A DNA stretch of 64,000 bases from Brugia malayi (Eukaryota; Nematoda; Chromadorea; Rhabditida; Onchocercidae), in NCBI RefSeq assembly GCF_000002995.4, contig NW_025062476.1, positions 7,057,001-7,121,000 on the forward strand, read 5' to 3'. Below are positions 52,991 through 64,000 of this stretch, one piece after another (position 1 is the first letter of the stretch; each line of letters starts with the position of its first letter). The notes under the pieces are model-generated. The model was not told the DNA's origin. It saw only the letters and a list, made by a program, of their open reading frames with translations, and did no database searches. Both the position numbers and the translations under genes were made by a program.

Positions 52991-55900
52991 ATGGTCCATC
53001 ATGTGGATCAGCGACAAATTGAATTATTACTTTTACCGTCAAAATTTCCAATTCTTTCTTCTTCCACACAACACGTAGCGTATTCCATGCGAGATAAATT
53101 ATATTATTTAATGGATAGGAGAAATCTGAAATGGTTATCATTGGCTGTATTAGTTTTTCAAACTACACTTCTTGTCCTTATTTTACACTATTCACGTGTC
53201 CAAAAAGTTGATGGACCAAGGTAATGACTTAAGTTTTTTTGAAGTTTTAAGTTTTAATTAATGTATAAGTTACATTGATTTGTTTGAAGTTATTTATTTA
53301 TATGATATATGGTTTATATGGTAGTATTAATTAACTTATATGCTTATGTATATAAAATCTGATTAAGCAAAATTGATCATAGAGAATAATTAGTAGTATT
53401 TTGTTTATGCCTTTAAGAAGGTAGTTTTAATTTGTTTCTACCTTTAAGGTCTTTAAGAAGATACTAACAATTTTTAATTTCACTTAAAATTCAAGAAATT
53501 TCTGTTGAAATGATTTCGAAAATTCTCCTAAGACATGAATAATTAGAAGCATAAATATGTGATATTACTGTTCCATTTCAGATATTTGTCATCGACAGCT
53601 GTAGTTACCGCTGAAATAATCAAGTTGCTTACGTGTGTCGTCTTTATTGCACATCAGCACTGTATGTTTATTTTTAGTATACGTGAGTGAAAATGATGTA
53701 GGAATCAGTTGTTGTATTTGTTAAAAAATTAAATTATTTCAGAATAAAATTTCATTTTTTCGTCTATAGTTTTGGAGATGCTGCCTTCAAATAGAATGAA
53801 AATTTTCTCCGCTTCAAAATCATTTTTGTTTCGAATTTTTATAATACATTGAAGATAGCGAGAAATATATATAGCACTGCGGATGCATTGTTTTTTTAAA
53901 TATATAATCCTTCTCTTTTTCTTTTTATTAATATAAAAAGAAAACGACGAGTATTACGTTTAGCATGGAATTATGTTGGATTCTGGAACGAAATTTACAC
54001 AGAATGTTACATCAAATCGAATGATGCTTTGAAAACGGCTATTCCAGCATTTTTATACGTTGTGCAAAATAATCTACTTTTTTTGTCTTTGTCGAAGCTT
54101 GATGCAGCTACTTACCAGGTAACTAATTTGATAATTTAATAAATATTAAATTAAATTACCGGATTTTGTAATCTCAGTGCTTAACCGTTTTTTGTTTTAT
54201 ATCATAAAATGCTAGGCTTTACGTAATTTTATTAATCCTATAATTATTTACCAGTTCATTTATGTGGTGAGTATCATGTAATATAATAGCAGGAAGGATG
54301 CATTCGGAGTTTGTTCAAACTTAAAACCTAACTAAAGTGAGAATTTTAATTTTTGCGGAAAAAAAAGTAGCATAGCATTTTTTTTTTAGTGATACGTGGA
54401 TTCATTTGGATCATAATATTGTAAGGTATTATTTTGATCAGTACTCAAATTAGCTATTATTAGGTAAACAGATAAGGGTTTAAAACTATTAGGTAAATAA
54501 GTAAGGATTTAACTCTTTTTTACTTTTAATATAAATTAAAATAAACATCTGACAGAGATTTTTCTGTGGGTTGTTTTAATTTGCAATAAGATGATTTCTG
54601 TAGAATTTTTTTTGTTAAATTCACAATCAAGCAATTACTAATTTTCCAACAAATTAATTTTCAAGGTAACTTATCAATTGAAAATCCTCACAACAGCATT
54701 ATTTTCCGTTGCATTACTGGGAAAAAAACTGGACAGTCAAAAATGGATATCACTGTTGCTGCTAACGATTGGAATAGCTTTAGTGCAAGTGTGTTTTTTA
54801 ACGAAAAATTTTCATTATTTCAAATTTTATTCTAACTTTATCAAAACAAAAAATGGATTATTATTTTGATGTCGTAGTACTGAATTTGAGGCATCGCTGA
54901 TTGATATTTGCTTTAAAAAAAAGAAAAAAACATCACACATCTTCTTGGAAGGCAAACCAGAGAATTCGATTTTGAGCATAAGCTTTTCACTTTCTTTTTT
55001 AATCTTCTACTGTTAATCTGAATTTATATAAATAACCAATTTTAGCTACCCAAGGATTTGGGTAAAGTAACATCATTAACAGCAGAACTTTCCGTATCAA
55101 CTGATTCGGAGAGAATGGTTGGATTGCTCGCTGTCATTGCAGCTTGTTTTTCGAGTGGTTTTGCGGGTGTTTATTTTGAAAAAGTCTTGAAAGGTTCTTC
55201 GGTTTCACTTTGGATGCGGAATTTGCAACTTGGTATACTTTTAATTTGTTTTACGGCTTGGTTTAAAACTGTGCTTAAAGTTTTAGTTTGGTTTTAGACA
55301 AGACTTTTCAATAACATAGACTGATATTAGCCTCTGAAAATCAACCTAATTTCAGTATGCAAAGTATTATATGCCAACACTTTTCATAGTTCCAAAAAAA
55401 AAAAAAAAAATAAAAAAAATAAAACGGTTCATCTTTAGAAAAAGTTATTTTAAAAAATTTTGAACTTTTATAGAGAAAAATTGTTTTTTTTTTATGGTTT
55501 ATGATCGAAATTTATCCTGTTATTTGTAAAATGTAACATATTTTCGATTTCTTTTTGCAGCATTCTTCAGCCTTTTTGGTGGTTTTTCTATGGTCTGGTT
55601 TTATGATTCTAAGCAAATAAACGAGTATGGTTTTTTTCAAGGATATAACAGTATAATTTGGATTGTTGTTTTACTTCAGGTTGTAACATTTTATACTTTT
55701 AGTTTTTATTTGTTGGAAAAAGTTTTTTGGTTTTTTGATATTTTCAGTTATAATTTTAATATATTGTTAATGCTGAAAATTTATGGAAGTTTTTGTAATA
55801 AACTTTCTAATATTGAAATAAAAAGAATAGTCAGTGATTACTTTTTTGATACAAGGTATAACTAATTATTAACATGATGTATAATATTGGTGGAGTGAAT

Positions 55901-56811
55901 ATGTAATGAATATTTGTATCAGTTAGCATCATCCCTATTCAATATATATAGCTCTAAATATTGCTCAGAAATATTCGTCTTTGAACTTGCGTATGTAATA
56001 TTTGATTTTACTGTGCGAATTAAAAATTAGTAGTGTGATGATATTCTGTAGTATAAGTATGTTATAATATTAACACGAAATATGCATCAGGAAAATGCAC
56101 TATCATTCCGTAATTTTTTTCTGAAATGGAATCAGTAAGATTATAAAAATTGTATTGCAAATATTTTATTTTTTCTTTCAAGTTATTACAATGAATTGTT
56201 ATTTTTAGGCTTATGGTGGACTTGTCGTGGCTTTAGTGGTGAAATATGCTGATAATATACTAAAAGGTTTTGCTGTGTCATTTTCGATTGTGCTATCCAG
56301 TTTAATATCCTACTGGTTGTTGGATGATTTCCAACCATCATTGTATGTTTTTTTTTTTTTTGCTATTTTTGTGCTTTAAGGTTTGGAAAGCTAAGTTTAT
56401 GAATTTCTTACTGTAATGTTAGCACTATAGACTGAAGTGTAAGGAATGCTAAGTTTAGAAATTAGTTTGTTTTTGTTTTTTTTTTGTAATATTATTTTTT
56501 AACAGAGCTAGTCAGAAATGATTTCAATAATGATGATAGCACTGGAAAGTATAAAATTCATTCAAATAAGCCAAAATAACCTGTTTTTCTAAGTTTTCTC
56601 TGTGTTTGACCAGATTTTTTTTTTTGTTACTGCAAAAAAAAAAAAAAAAAAATATAATTTCTTGAAGCGTTCTATTTTCAATATGTTATAATTTGTTGTC
56701 TTTCTTTTTTGAAGGATTTTTGCTATTGGTGCAATGGTTGTTATTTTTTCAACATTTTTTTACGGATATGAACCAAAGCAATTGCCTAAGTTGGTGCAAT
56801 TAGAAAGCTGA
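52991..56811 (+). CDS. UDP-N-acetylglucosamine transporter, SLC35A3-like
   Basis: Golgi nucleotide-sugar antiporter supplying UDP-GlcNAc (possibly also UDP-Gal) for glycan synthesis. Exons: 52991-53220, 53582-about 53665, about 53941-54118, 54666-54788, 55046-55232, 55561-55679, 56209-56342, 56715-56811 (about 383 aa; human SLC35A3 325). Recognised blocks: [122 protein letters not shown]. About ten hydrophobic segments are present. The exon 2/3 junction is ambiguous: 53665 with 53941, or 53661/53682 with 53952, all keep frame in a poorly conserved loop. The ATG at 52991 gives an unusually long N-terminus; the in-frame Met just before [15 protein letters not shown] is an alternative. SLC35A2 is possible, but A3 fits better. 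Confidence 0.93.
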
Positions 56812-57717
56812 AAAATAAACAGCTATGATCGATTTACAAAATCAATATGTTACATATGTAAAAGTGCCTGAATTTTCTTTTTTTTTTACAAATATTTGTT
56901 TTGGAGTATAATTTATGTTTTACTATTGAAACTTTCTCTTTTTTTCTACTGATGTTAGTAATTGCCATTTTAAATTCCTATTTCGTAATTTTTTGGGCAT
57001 ATTTTTGATTTGGTGCTATATTCTCGGAGCAAATCGTGCTTTAAATCTGTATCACTTATTTCTGTTAAATTACTCAAGTTCCTTATATTATTAGTTTTTT
57101 ATTAATTTCTTAAATTATTAATGTTTTAGTAATGCTTTTGGAACTGTGCATTGATTAGCCAATTTTCTAAGGAATAGCTTTGTAAAATAGTTTATCGTTT
57201 TAATATTCCATTCTTGCTATTCAGTTAATGTTTTGTGATTAATTAAGTTATTTCTCTTATTCCCTAACATACTTATCAGTTTACTCATACAGCTCATTCT
57301 TTACTCTTTGGGTTTTATAAATAATATAAGAGAGCCAGATTAAAAAGTTTGATGTGTATAATGTACTGATAAGGGATATGAAGTAGCGTAAGATATTGGC
57401 AGATTAATATATTACTATTTGAAGTTCATTATTTTTTTCTTCTTTTTGTTAGGCTTTTATTTTTTTACTTTAATAATGGTATGTGTAATTATAGTTATTC
57501 TACAAACCTAATTTATTATGAAGTTTGATTCTATACATTGATTAGCCAGTCTTTCCATATAATAAATCTTTCATTATATATATATATATATAATAAGACT
57601 ATATATCGTCGTTTGTAAAAGTTGAATGATAAATAGCTGACAGTTAAATGTTTTTTTTTTTTACTTCAAATTCTTTGTTCTTTACAATTTTCATTCATAA
57701 CATGACTAACATCTAGA
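56812..57717. other. Intergenic region downstream of the transporter
   Basis: Holds an immediate AATAAA (about 56814) near the transporter stop, a (TA)n tract at about 57576-57592 and T runs. No gene seen. Confidence 0.55.
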
Positions 57718-57909
57718 TTAACAATGGTTAATATTTTGAGCTAATTTTTGAGCTAATTCTTCCAACGATTTAGTAAATTGACCATGTTCAACACAGAGTT
57801 CTGTCCTCGATAGAAAGTATGACAGAAACATAAATACCGATCTGAATTGTTCTAATTGAAATCCGATAAATAAAAGGATTGAACATAACTTTTGAAGACT
57901 TCTTTTCAT
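57718..57909 (-). CDS. Possible small secreted or membrane protein, 63 aa
   Basis: Unrecognised single ORF with a true ATG and TAA. It starts MKRSLQKLCSILLFIGFQ, a basic then hydrophobic stretch like a signal peptide or anchor, and ends with a predicted amphipathic helix KSLEELAQKLAQNINHC. Composition is less AT-biased than the flanks. An internal AG followed by GACAGAAC (about 57809) could be a splice acceptor, so the right half might be the last exon of another transcript. No strong trans-splice acceptor is seen upstream. It could also be a chance ORF. Confidence 0.3.
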   Translation of the reverse strand: MKRSLQKLCSILLFIGFQLEQFRSVFMFLSYFLSRTELCVEHGQFTKSLEELAQKLAQNINHC

Positions 57910-58750
57910 AGTTTCATTTTAATCCAAGTTTCTCTTTTTTTAAGAACAACCTTGTGTTTGAGCGTTATGAAATTAATTCGATATTTCATTGAGTTTCAAA
58001 ACTTTATTGTTTCAAGCTAAATCAGTGATAAAACCAATATCTTTTTACCCAAACGTTTATTATTTATTATTCTAATCAATGAAATAATTAGCAAAGCAAA
58101 CGTTTATTATTTTTTTTTATTTACCCAAACGTTTATTATTTATTATTCTAATCAATGAAATAATTAGCAAAGCAGAAAATGATGATAAAATAATGTTAAT
58201 TGATTAATATATTTAAGCACCGATAATAGATTGTTGCTAATAAATGGAAATTTTATAGGATTGAGCAAGTTTTACTTTCCATATTTAGTACTGATAATGA
58301 TTTCCCTCGTCTTATCATCACACGATCGTATCGAATCTGTAATTACGCAACAAATGCTCATTAAAATTTTGTTCAACTTCAATTTTAAACTTAGAAAAAA
58401 ATAAGCAACAAATCTATTAATTTATCGGAAGATTTGTTACTGTTTCATTTCATAAATTCAACACTTTAACTTTAATTTCTTTCTTTTTTTACATTGAGTA
58501 TAATCGTTTAAATTTGACTAATTCCATTTCAAAGTTTTCATTCTTCAATGACGAATAATTTTCGTTTTCTCAGAAATTATCGCTTGATGAAATTTAGTTC
58601 AATTTTTAATAGTATAATGAAAATTTGCTAATAAATTGTATTTTAATGATTATGAAATTAGAAACAAAAAACAAATAGGAAAAAATAATTGAAATGACAG
58701 TTCAATTCAAATTATTACCACTATTGTTATTATTGTTATTATTATGGTAA
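57910..58750. other. Spacer with a 55-bp duplication
   Basis: No gene recognised. It includes the duplicated block described separately and should contain the NIM1-like kinase 3' UTR near its right end. Confidence 0.5.
58044..58174. repeat. 55-bp direct repeat with 21-bp spacer
   Basis: TTTACCCAAACGTTTATTAT... through AATTAGCAAAGCA occurs at 58044-58098 and 58120-58174 with no difference seen. The spacer starts with another partial AACGTTTATTATT, suggesting repeated slippage. Confidence 0.9.
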
Positions 58751-61700
58751 TTAAAAAAGAAAGGAGAAAAAAGATGAAGTGCAAACTTGATTTTGTTGTT
58801 GTTTATAATTAAAATCTTGTTGTACTTGATGAACTACAATACGATATATTCCGATAACAGAATTATCAATTCCTTTTGTTAAATTCTCATGAATAATTGT
58901 ATCATTAATGCCATAAAATTGTAGTTTATTTCGTACTTGAACCATTAATGGATTCTTTGCTTCTAATACTTCATTTTCATCCATTATCATATTAAACTGT
59001 ATGTATGGTTTGGTAAATTTACATTCCTTTAGGAAATTACAATTCTGAAAATACTATTTATTCATTAATGATATATTTAATAAAATTTTCTAGTTTTTTT
59101 AAAATAGATTTAAAAGTTTTTTAGTAAAGAAATAGTAAATTTTTATTATTATATTCTTTTTTAAATATGTGTGCAAGCAATAATTTATATTAATTGGAAG
59201 AAAAAAATAAAAAATTTTAATCTAGTTTAAGTTGAATTGACTTTAGTTCAATGATTGAACTGAGTTAATCAATTTTAATAATCAATAGAAACAGAAACTT
59301 TTCGTTTTTGTCCTTCTTTTTTTTGAATTTTGTTCTAAATAATTTATTAGTAATTTGTAAATTACTGCACTTAAAAAATATTATAATTTTAATATAATAA
59401 TTACCAAAACTAAAAAAAAAAAAAAACGAAACAAACATGAATAGTAACATAAATATAATTACTTAAATGAATAATTAAAACGAAATGAAAAGGACAAAAA
59501 GAAATTAACAAAATAAAATAATATTCAAAGTGAAATGAAAACAAAAGAAATGAAAATTAATTAAAGTGATGGAAGGAAAAAAAAAATAATAATACCTTTA
59601 TATCATCAATGGTAGTCCGTTTCACTGGATCAATAACAAGCATTTGGCTAATTACACGTTGAGCTGCTACACTTAAGTAATTGGGTAACGCATAGGTACC
59701 ACGTAATATACACAGTTTTAAATTATGAAATGTTTCACCACGAAATGGTGTATTGCCAACAAGCATAAAATATAGTAATACACCAATTGCCCAAATATCA
59801 ACACTTCGTCCTACAATATGTTGTGATTTTTTTCTTTGAATTAAATTACTTAAAATAATTGTTGAAATCAATGTTTTTTCCTTTTTTTGTGAAATAATTA
59901 AATTTTTTTTAAGAAAGGTGAAGTATTATTGAGTATTACTGTACAGTGTAAAATAAAACTTAAACAAAGTATGAATAAAAAATTGAAATTAATTGAAATG
60001 ATATTAGATTTGGACGAATAAATATTAGAAAGACAAAAAGAGAAATTTGTAAATTTGTTTTCCTTTTTGTTTTTCAGTAATAGTATTTTATATTACATAT
60101 TTTATTAACTTGAATCGTCCCATTTATTACTTTTACGTAATATTATCGTATCTTATGCGATATTATTACTCTGCGTTACGTCAAAAAATAGCGTCACTTA
60201 GTACAAATCGCACTTATATTTCAGGAAAAATTTCAATAAGCTACGTAATTATATTTGAATATCTTTCGAGAAATTTGTGATAGTAAGTAGAGTGTGCTTA
60301 ATCAAATTAAACACGTTATAGGTTTTAAAAGATGTTATTAAGATATTATACATTAATCAAACTAATCAATTAATTAATTCAATAAATTCTATATGCAATA
60401 ACTATATTCAGAAAAAGTATTCGAAATAATCAAAGAAACAGTATTTTCAATGCATTAATTAGATTAATTGGCCAACGTTCCATTTCAATAGTTTTTAATT
60501 GAACGATGGGATGAAGCATTAAAGTATTTGAAAATGTCCCAAATTTTTATTTTAATAATTTTATACAATTATAAATTTCCTGCTTCTTTTAATTAAAATT
60601 TAATTCATTAATTAATTATTTTGAAAGCCAGTCACAAACAATGGTAAAAATAGATAAATTTTTTGCTGAAATATAACTTTTTAAAAAAGGAAAGGTAAAA
60701 ACGAAAGAAAAAATACATTACAATAATGAAATTTATTCAATTTTAATTTGCAAAATTATGTATAAAACATATAGAATATTGATTGATTTTTGTTGGTTTT
60801 TCATATATGTTTTTTTTTTGCAATAAATATAAACAAACCATAATATTTGCTATTTTTGAAAAGCTCAGGTGCAGCATATGCCGGTGAGCCACAAAATGTT
60901 GTTAGCATATCACCTGGATTCACCTGACAGGCAAAACCAAAATCGGCTAATTTTATCAAATCGGGCTTCGATAACAATACATTTTCTGCTTTTATATCAC
61001 GGTGAATGATATTTTTGGAATGCTATAAATAGTCATTTTTTTATTTTCTCATTTCATTTTATTTTTTTCATTTCTGTCAAAAGGAAAAAAAGTCTAAATA
61101 TTTAAGATTATTTTAAAAGTAAAAAGAAAAATTAAATTAACAAATAAAAGTTGTAATATATCATTAATTTCTCAAATTAAATTTTTTTTTCATTCATTAA
61201 CCACTACTATTAGCTTAATTACTTACCTTAATATTATTATTGTAAATTTTAATATTACTGTCAAAAAAAAGAAAGAGAAAAAAGAATGGAGAGAGAAAGA
61301 TTCTAATATTTAATTGCAAATCTTTTCTTTCAATTTTATTTGTTGATAAATTTTAATATTGCTAGTACCAAAGAAAAACATTGAATTAACAAATTACACT
61401 TATTAAAATTATTTTAATAATTTTTAATTTGTAGAATGAAAAAGGATTTTTTTTAATAATTAAATTTAATTTATTCATATGAAACAAACCATATATGAAA
61501 TAGCGGAAATAATTTGAGCAAATATTAGCTTACAATCATTTTCAGGTAGTTTTCCTCGATGATGAATATAGGAATAAAGTTCACCATGACCGGCATATTC
61601 CATTATGAGATATATTCGTGGTGTTGCTTCCACACACTAAAATTAAAATGTCATTTGAGAAATTAAAGTTAAATTTTTAAACTCTTTCATAAATTTATCA

Positions 61701-62665
61701 TTATTCCATTTTCTATCGCTTAATTAGTTTTTCATATCAATCAAATTTATTTGAATTATTAAAAGTTATGCAATATTTTTGTTATATTGAAAATTAAATG
61801 AAATAATAGAATAATTAATATTTTGTAAAGTTTTGAAAATGTAATTTTTTTTAGATCAAAAATAACAAATACTTTTAAAAATTTATTAGAATTTCAATTA
61901 ATTATCAATTGAGTGAAAAATTAAAACTGATCGATTATTATTTATTTGTATATAATACTTTAAAAATAGTACTTTTTATCTTTTTTTTTCTAAACAATTC
62001 CTGAAATTTTACTTCAAAAAGACGAATGATATTTGGATGATGAAGTTGTTCCATTGTTTTTATCTCATTTGCTAATAATTTTTTCGCCTTTTCATTCATC
62101 GCAGATTTATCCATAATTTTCATTGCAACTTTTTCTGTAATTAATTGTTGCCACCAAAGTGATTTCATTTGTTTTCTTATGATAATTGTTATAACAATCA
62201 CTAGATTATTATTATTATTATTTTCCATCATCATTATTCTTTTTCATCTTTAATAGTTCATTAATTTATAATTTAAAATTTCAAACATTTACAACATCTA
62301 AAAACCAACCATTTGTTAAGGAATGTATGCCAAGATTAACTTTCGAAAAATTTCCTGAGCCAATTTCTTCACAAATATTATAAAAACCAATACGCTGGCC
62401 AAGTGCTATTTCCTAAATGCATTAAAAATCATTATCAAAAAAAAAAAAAAAATGGAGTAATAAATTGTAAAAGGAAAATTTCCTTTTTTAGATTATAATT
62501 TTTTAAGTCGAAAAATACTGTTACAATATATGTTTGTGTCAATAAAAACATTTATTAATTTTGCTGAAAAAAAATTTTTTAATGAAAATTTCCATGAATT
62601 TAAACCTTTTGGATTGTGGGATCATTAGCAAGTTTATCAAGCATTGATTGATATGTTTTTTTCAT
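58751..62665 (-). CDS. NIM1-like AMPK-related serine/threonine kinase
   Basis: CAMK-group kinase, probably an LKB1 substrate, in the cytoplasm. Exons 62606-62665, 62310-62412, 62013-62134, 61490-61636, 60839-61022, 59596-59810 and 58751-59044 give 374 aa (human NIM1K 436). NIM1-specific features: EIALGQRIGFYNICEEIGSG before the Gly-rich loop (residues 37-43), and NFSKVNLGIHSLT. Kinase residues are intact: Lys60 (VAMK), HRDIKAEN (Asp153), DFG (Asp171), and T-loop MLTTFCGSPAYAAPE with Thr186 at the LKB1 site. The C-terminal segment KLQFYGINDTIIHENLTKG and VIGIYRIVVHQVQQ matches the UBA-like tail of NIM1 (LEHLGITEEHI... GVYRIILHRVQ). The protein ends soon after, lacking about 40 residues of the human tail. 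The start is short compared with human; the upstream in-frame region was not followed further. Confidence 0.94.
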
Positions 62666-64000
62666 CGTTCAACATTGTGCTATGACTGGTAAAGATCGTT
62701 GAATATTTGAATATTGACAGAGTGTTAGCAAATTGTTTTCGGTTTTCATTTTGCATATTTCATTCTGAATAATTCTTAATTATAATAATAATTTTAGCAA
62801 TTACACTGTAAAAGTAATTTGTGAAAAACTTAATTATGAAATAATGCTTGAATAAATTAAGTAATTAATTTGTATTAAAAAATACTTCATCATAGAACGA
62901 TAATAGCAATTATATTTTTCGTAATATTTTAATTGATATAATTTTTATATCAAATGTGAATTCATATTTTAATAATTTTAATAGCACTTCAGAAAATGAA
63001 AAATAACGAAAAACTTTTGTTTTTTATTTTATAAATATGGCTTTTTCATTTTTTTTTTTATTACATACATATTTTTTTGAAAGTAAAAGATTTATTTTCT
63101 TGTTTTTTTTCCTTCTTTGTGGATAACCCAATTTCATTAAAGTATTAAAAAGATTAAATAGATACGCACGAAAAGAAAGGAAAAAAAGTAGGAAAAACAA
63201 AAAGAATTTAAGTTCGTCAAAATTCAAAAACAAAATTTTAACGTAAGTAAAAATTTATTGTTACAAATGGAAGAAAAGGAATAGGAAATAATTTCCCAGC
63301 AGCTACTATATCGAATTTATTACAACTTTTTATTAAAAAAATGATAATATTTTTAGTTAAGAAATTCCATTTCTGAGAAGAGTCAAATGTGTTAGAATTT
63401 AAAAGAAAAAAAATTGCATGAATGCAAATTCTAGTCTCAAAATATTAATTATTCCAATATTTAACTTATTATTTCGATTTATTAATATTCCAATGTATTT
63501 AATGTCATTCTAAAAATGATAATAAAATTTTATAATCAACTATTTTTTTTCTTTTTTTGTTTATAAGTATAATAAGAATTATTATATTCAGGTTTAATCA
63601 ATAGTAATTTAATCGATAATAATATTATAATCAGTAAATGATTTATTTTTACATGAAGTATTTGGAATTGACTGATAATCAAATAACTTATTGTAGCGAT
63701 CAGTGAGTCTATTGATTTGAAATATAATTTAGATAAATGTATCGATCATTATCATCAATCAATCTAGTATTGTTTGTCTGACAAATAAATTGATCATCTG
63801 TTGTTCTTAAAGGAGTTAAAAAATTTAATAAAAAAAATTTTTTGCAGTTGCAATTTAATGTTTTAAAATTAAGAGGCTATCAATTATTTATGAAAACTTT
63901 GAATATCAAATATTATCAATATTATTGCTATTACTCCGCTATTTTTTGAAATATATTTCAAACATTTTAATATGTTTCTTACATCAAACAGAAGAATAAA
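62666..64000. other. Upstream region of the NIM1-like kinase, right edge of window
   Basis: AT-rich with no recognised coding exon. A minus-strand ATG ORF of about 27 codons (starting near 62748) precedes the kinase start in another frame and could act as an upstream ORF if transcribed. Promoter not identifiable. Confidence 0.5.

Noticed and set aside
61229..61259. A 31-nt segment in the kinase intron with strong TTGACAG acceptor and GTAAGT donor
   Set aside because: It has the wrong phase between exons 61490-61636 and 60839-61022, and the kinase alignment is complete without it. Probably a pseudo-exon, although it could mark a rare poison exon.
1..64000. CRISPR arrays, prophage, rRNA, transposase or reverse-transcriptase genes, Wolbachia-like inserts
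   Set aside because: No recognisable motif or reading frame for any of these was found when reading both strands.

Overview
The window is eukaryotic nuclear DNA from a nematode. It is very AT-rich, genes are split into many small exons by AT-rich introns, and most start codons sit just downstream of a TTTTCAG-like acceptor with no cis partner, as expected for spliced-leader trans-splicing. The proteins fit nematode families, including an FMRFamide-type GPCR and a MIG-18-like FN1 protein. The large gene-poor spacers and intron density suggest a parasitic clade III (spirurid/filarial-like) worm, but that placement is inference. No bacterial, viral or transposon protein was recognised.

Layout. 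(1) 1-6.6 kb, minus: N-terminal two thirds of a neprilysin-type M13 metalloendopeptidase; the zinc-site exons lie off the left edge. (2) 6.6-16.2 kb: gene-free, with microsatellites and tandem repeats. (3) 16.2-21.3 kb, minus: a complete seven-exon FMRFamide-receptor-like GPCR of 333 aa. (4) 21.3-34.8 kb: gene-free, with two adjacent minisatellites near 28 kb and an isolated G-quadruplex motif near 29 kb. (5) 34.8-38.3 kb, plus: RPUSD2-type tRNA/mRNA pseudouridine synthase, convergent with (6) 39.05-40.6 kb, minus: UMP-CMP kinase with a probable 99-nt cassette exon. (7) 44.8-47.5 kb, minus: NDUFA5 (complex I) followed by LSM1, in a possible operon order. (8) 49.5-51.2 kb, minus: a secreted MIG-18-like FN1-domain protein. 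(9) 53.0-56.8 kb, plus: SLC35A3-like UDP-GlcNAc transporter. (10) 58.75-62.7 kb, minus: complete NIM1-type AMPK-related kinase of 374 aa.

The genes do not form one pathway. The compact block from 34 to 51 kb is mainly housekeeping (RNA modification, nucleotide kinase, mRNA decay, respiration). The flanking genes have neuromuscular or signalling roles (peptidase, neuropeptide receptor, kinase) and sit in much larger AT-rich territories. Exon models were made by hand, checking reading-frame phase across each junction and family alignment from memory. Two introns can only be joined in frame with a GC rather than GT donor. A 417-bp stretch is repeated without a difference I could find at 42.4 and 48.2 kb, flanking the LSM1/NDUFA5 pair.
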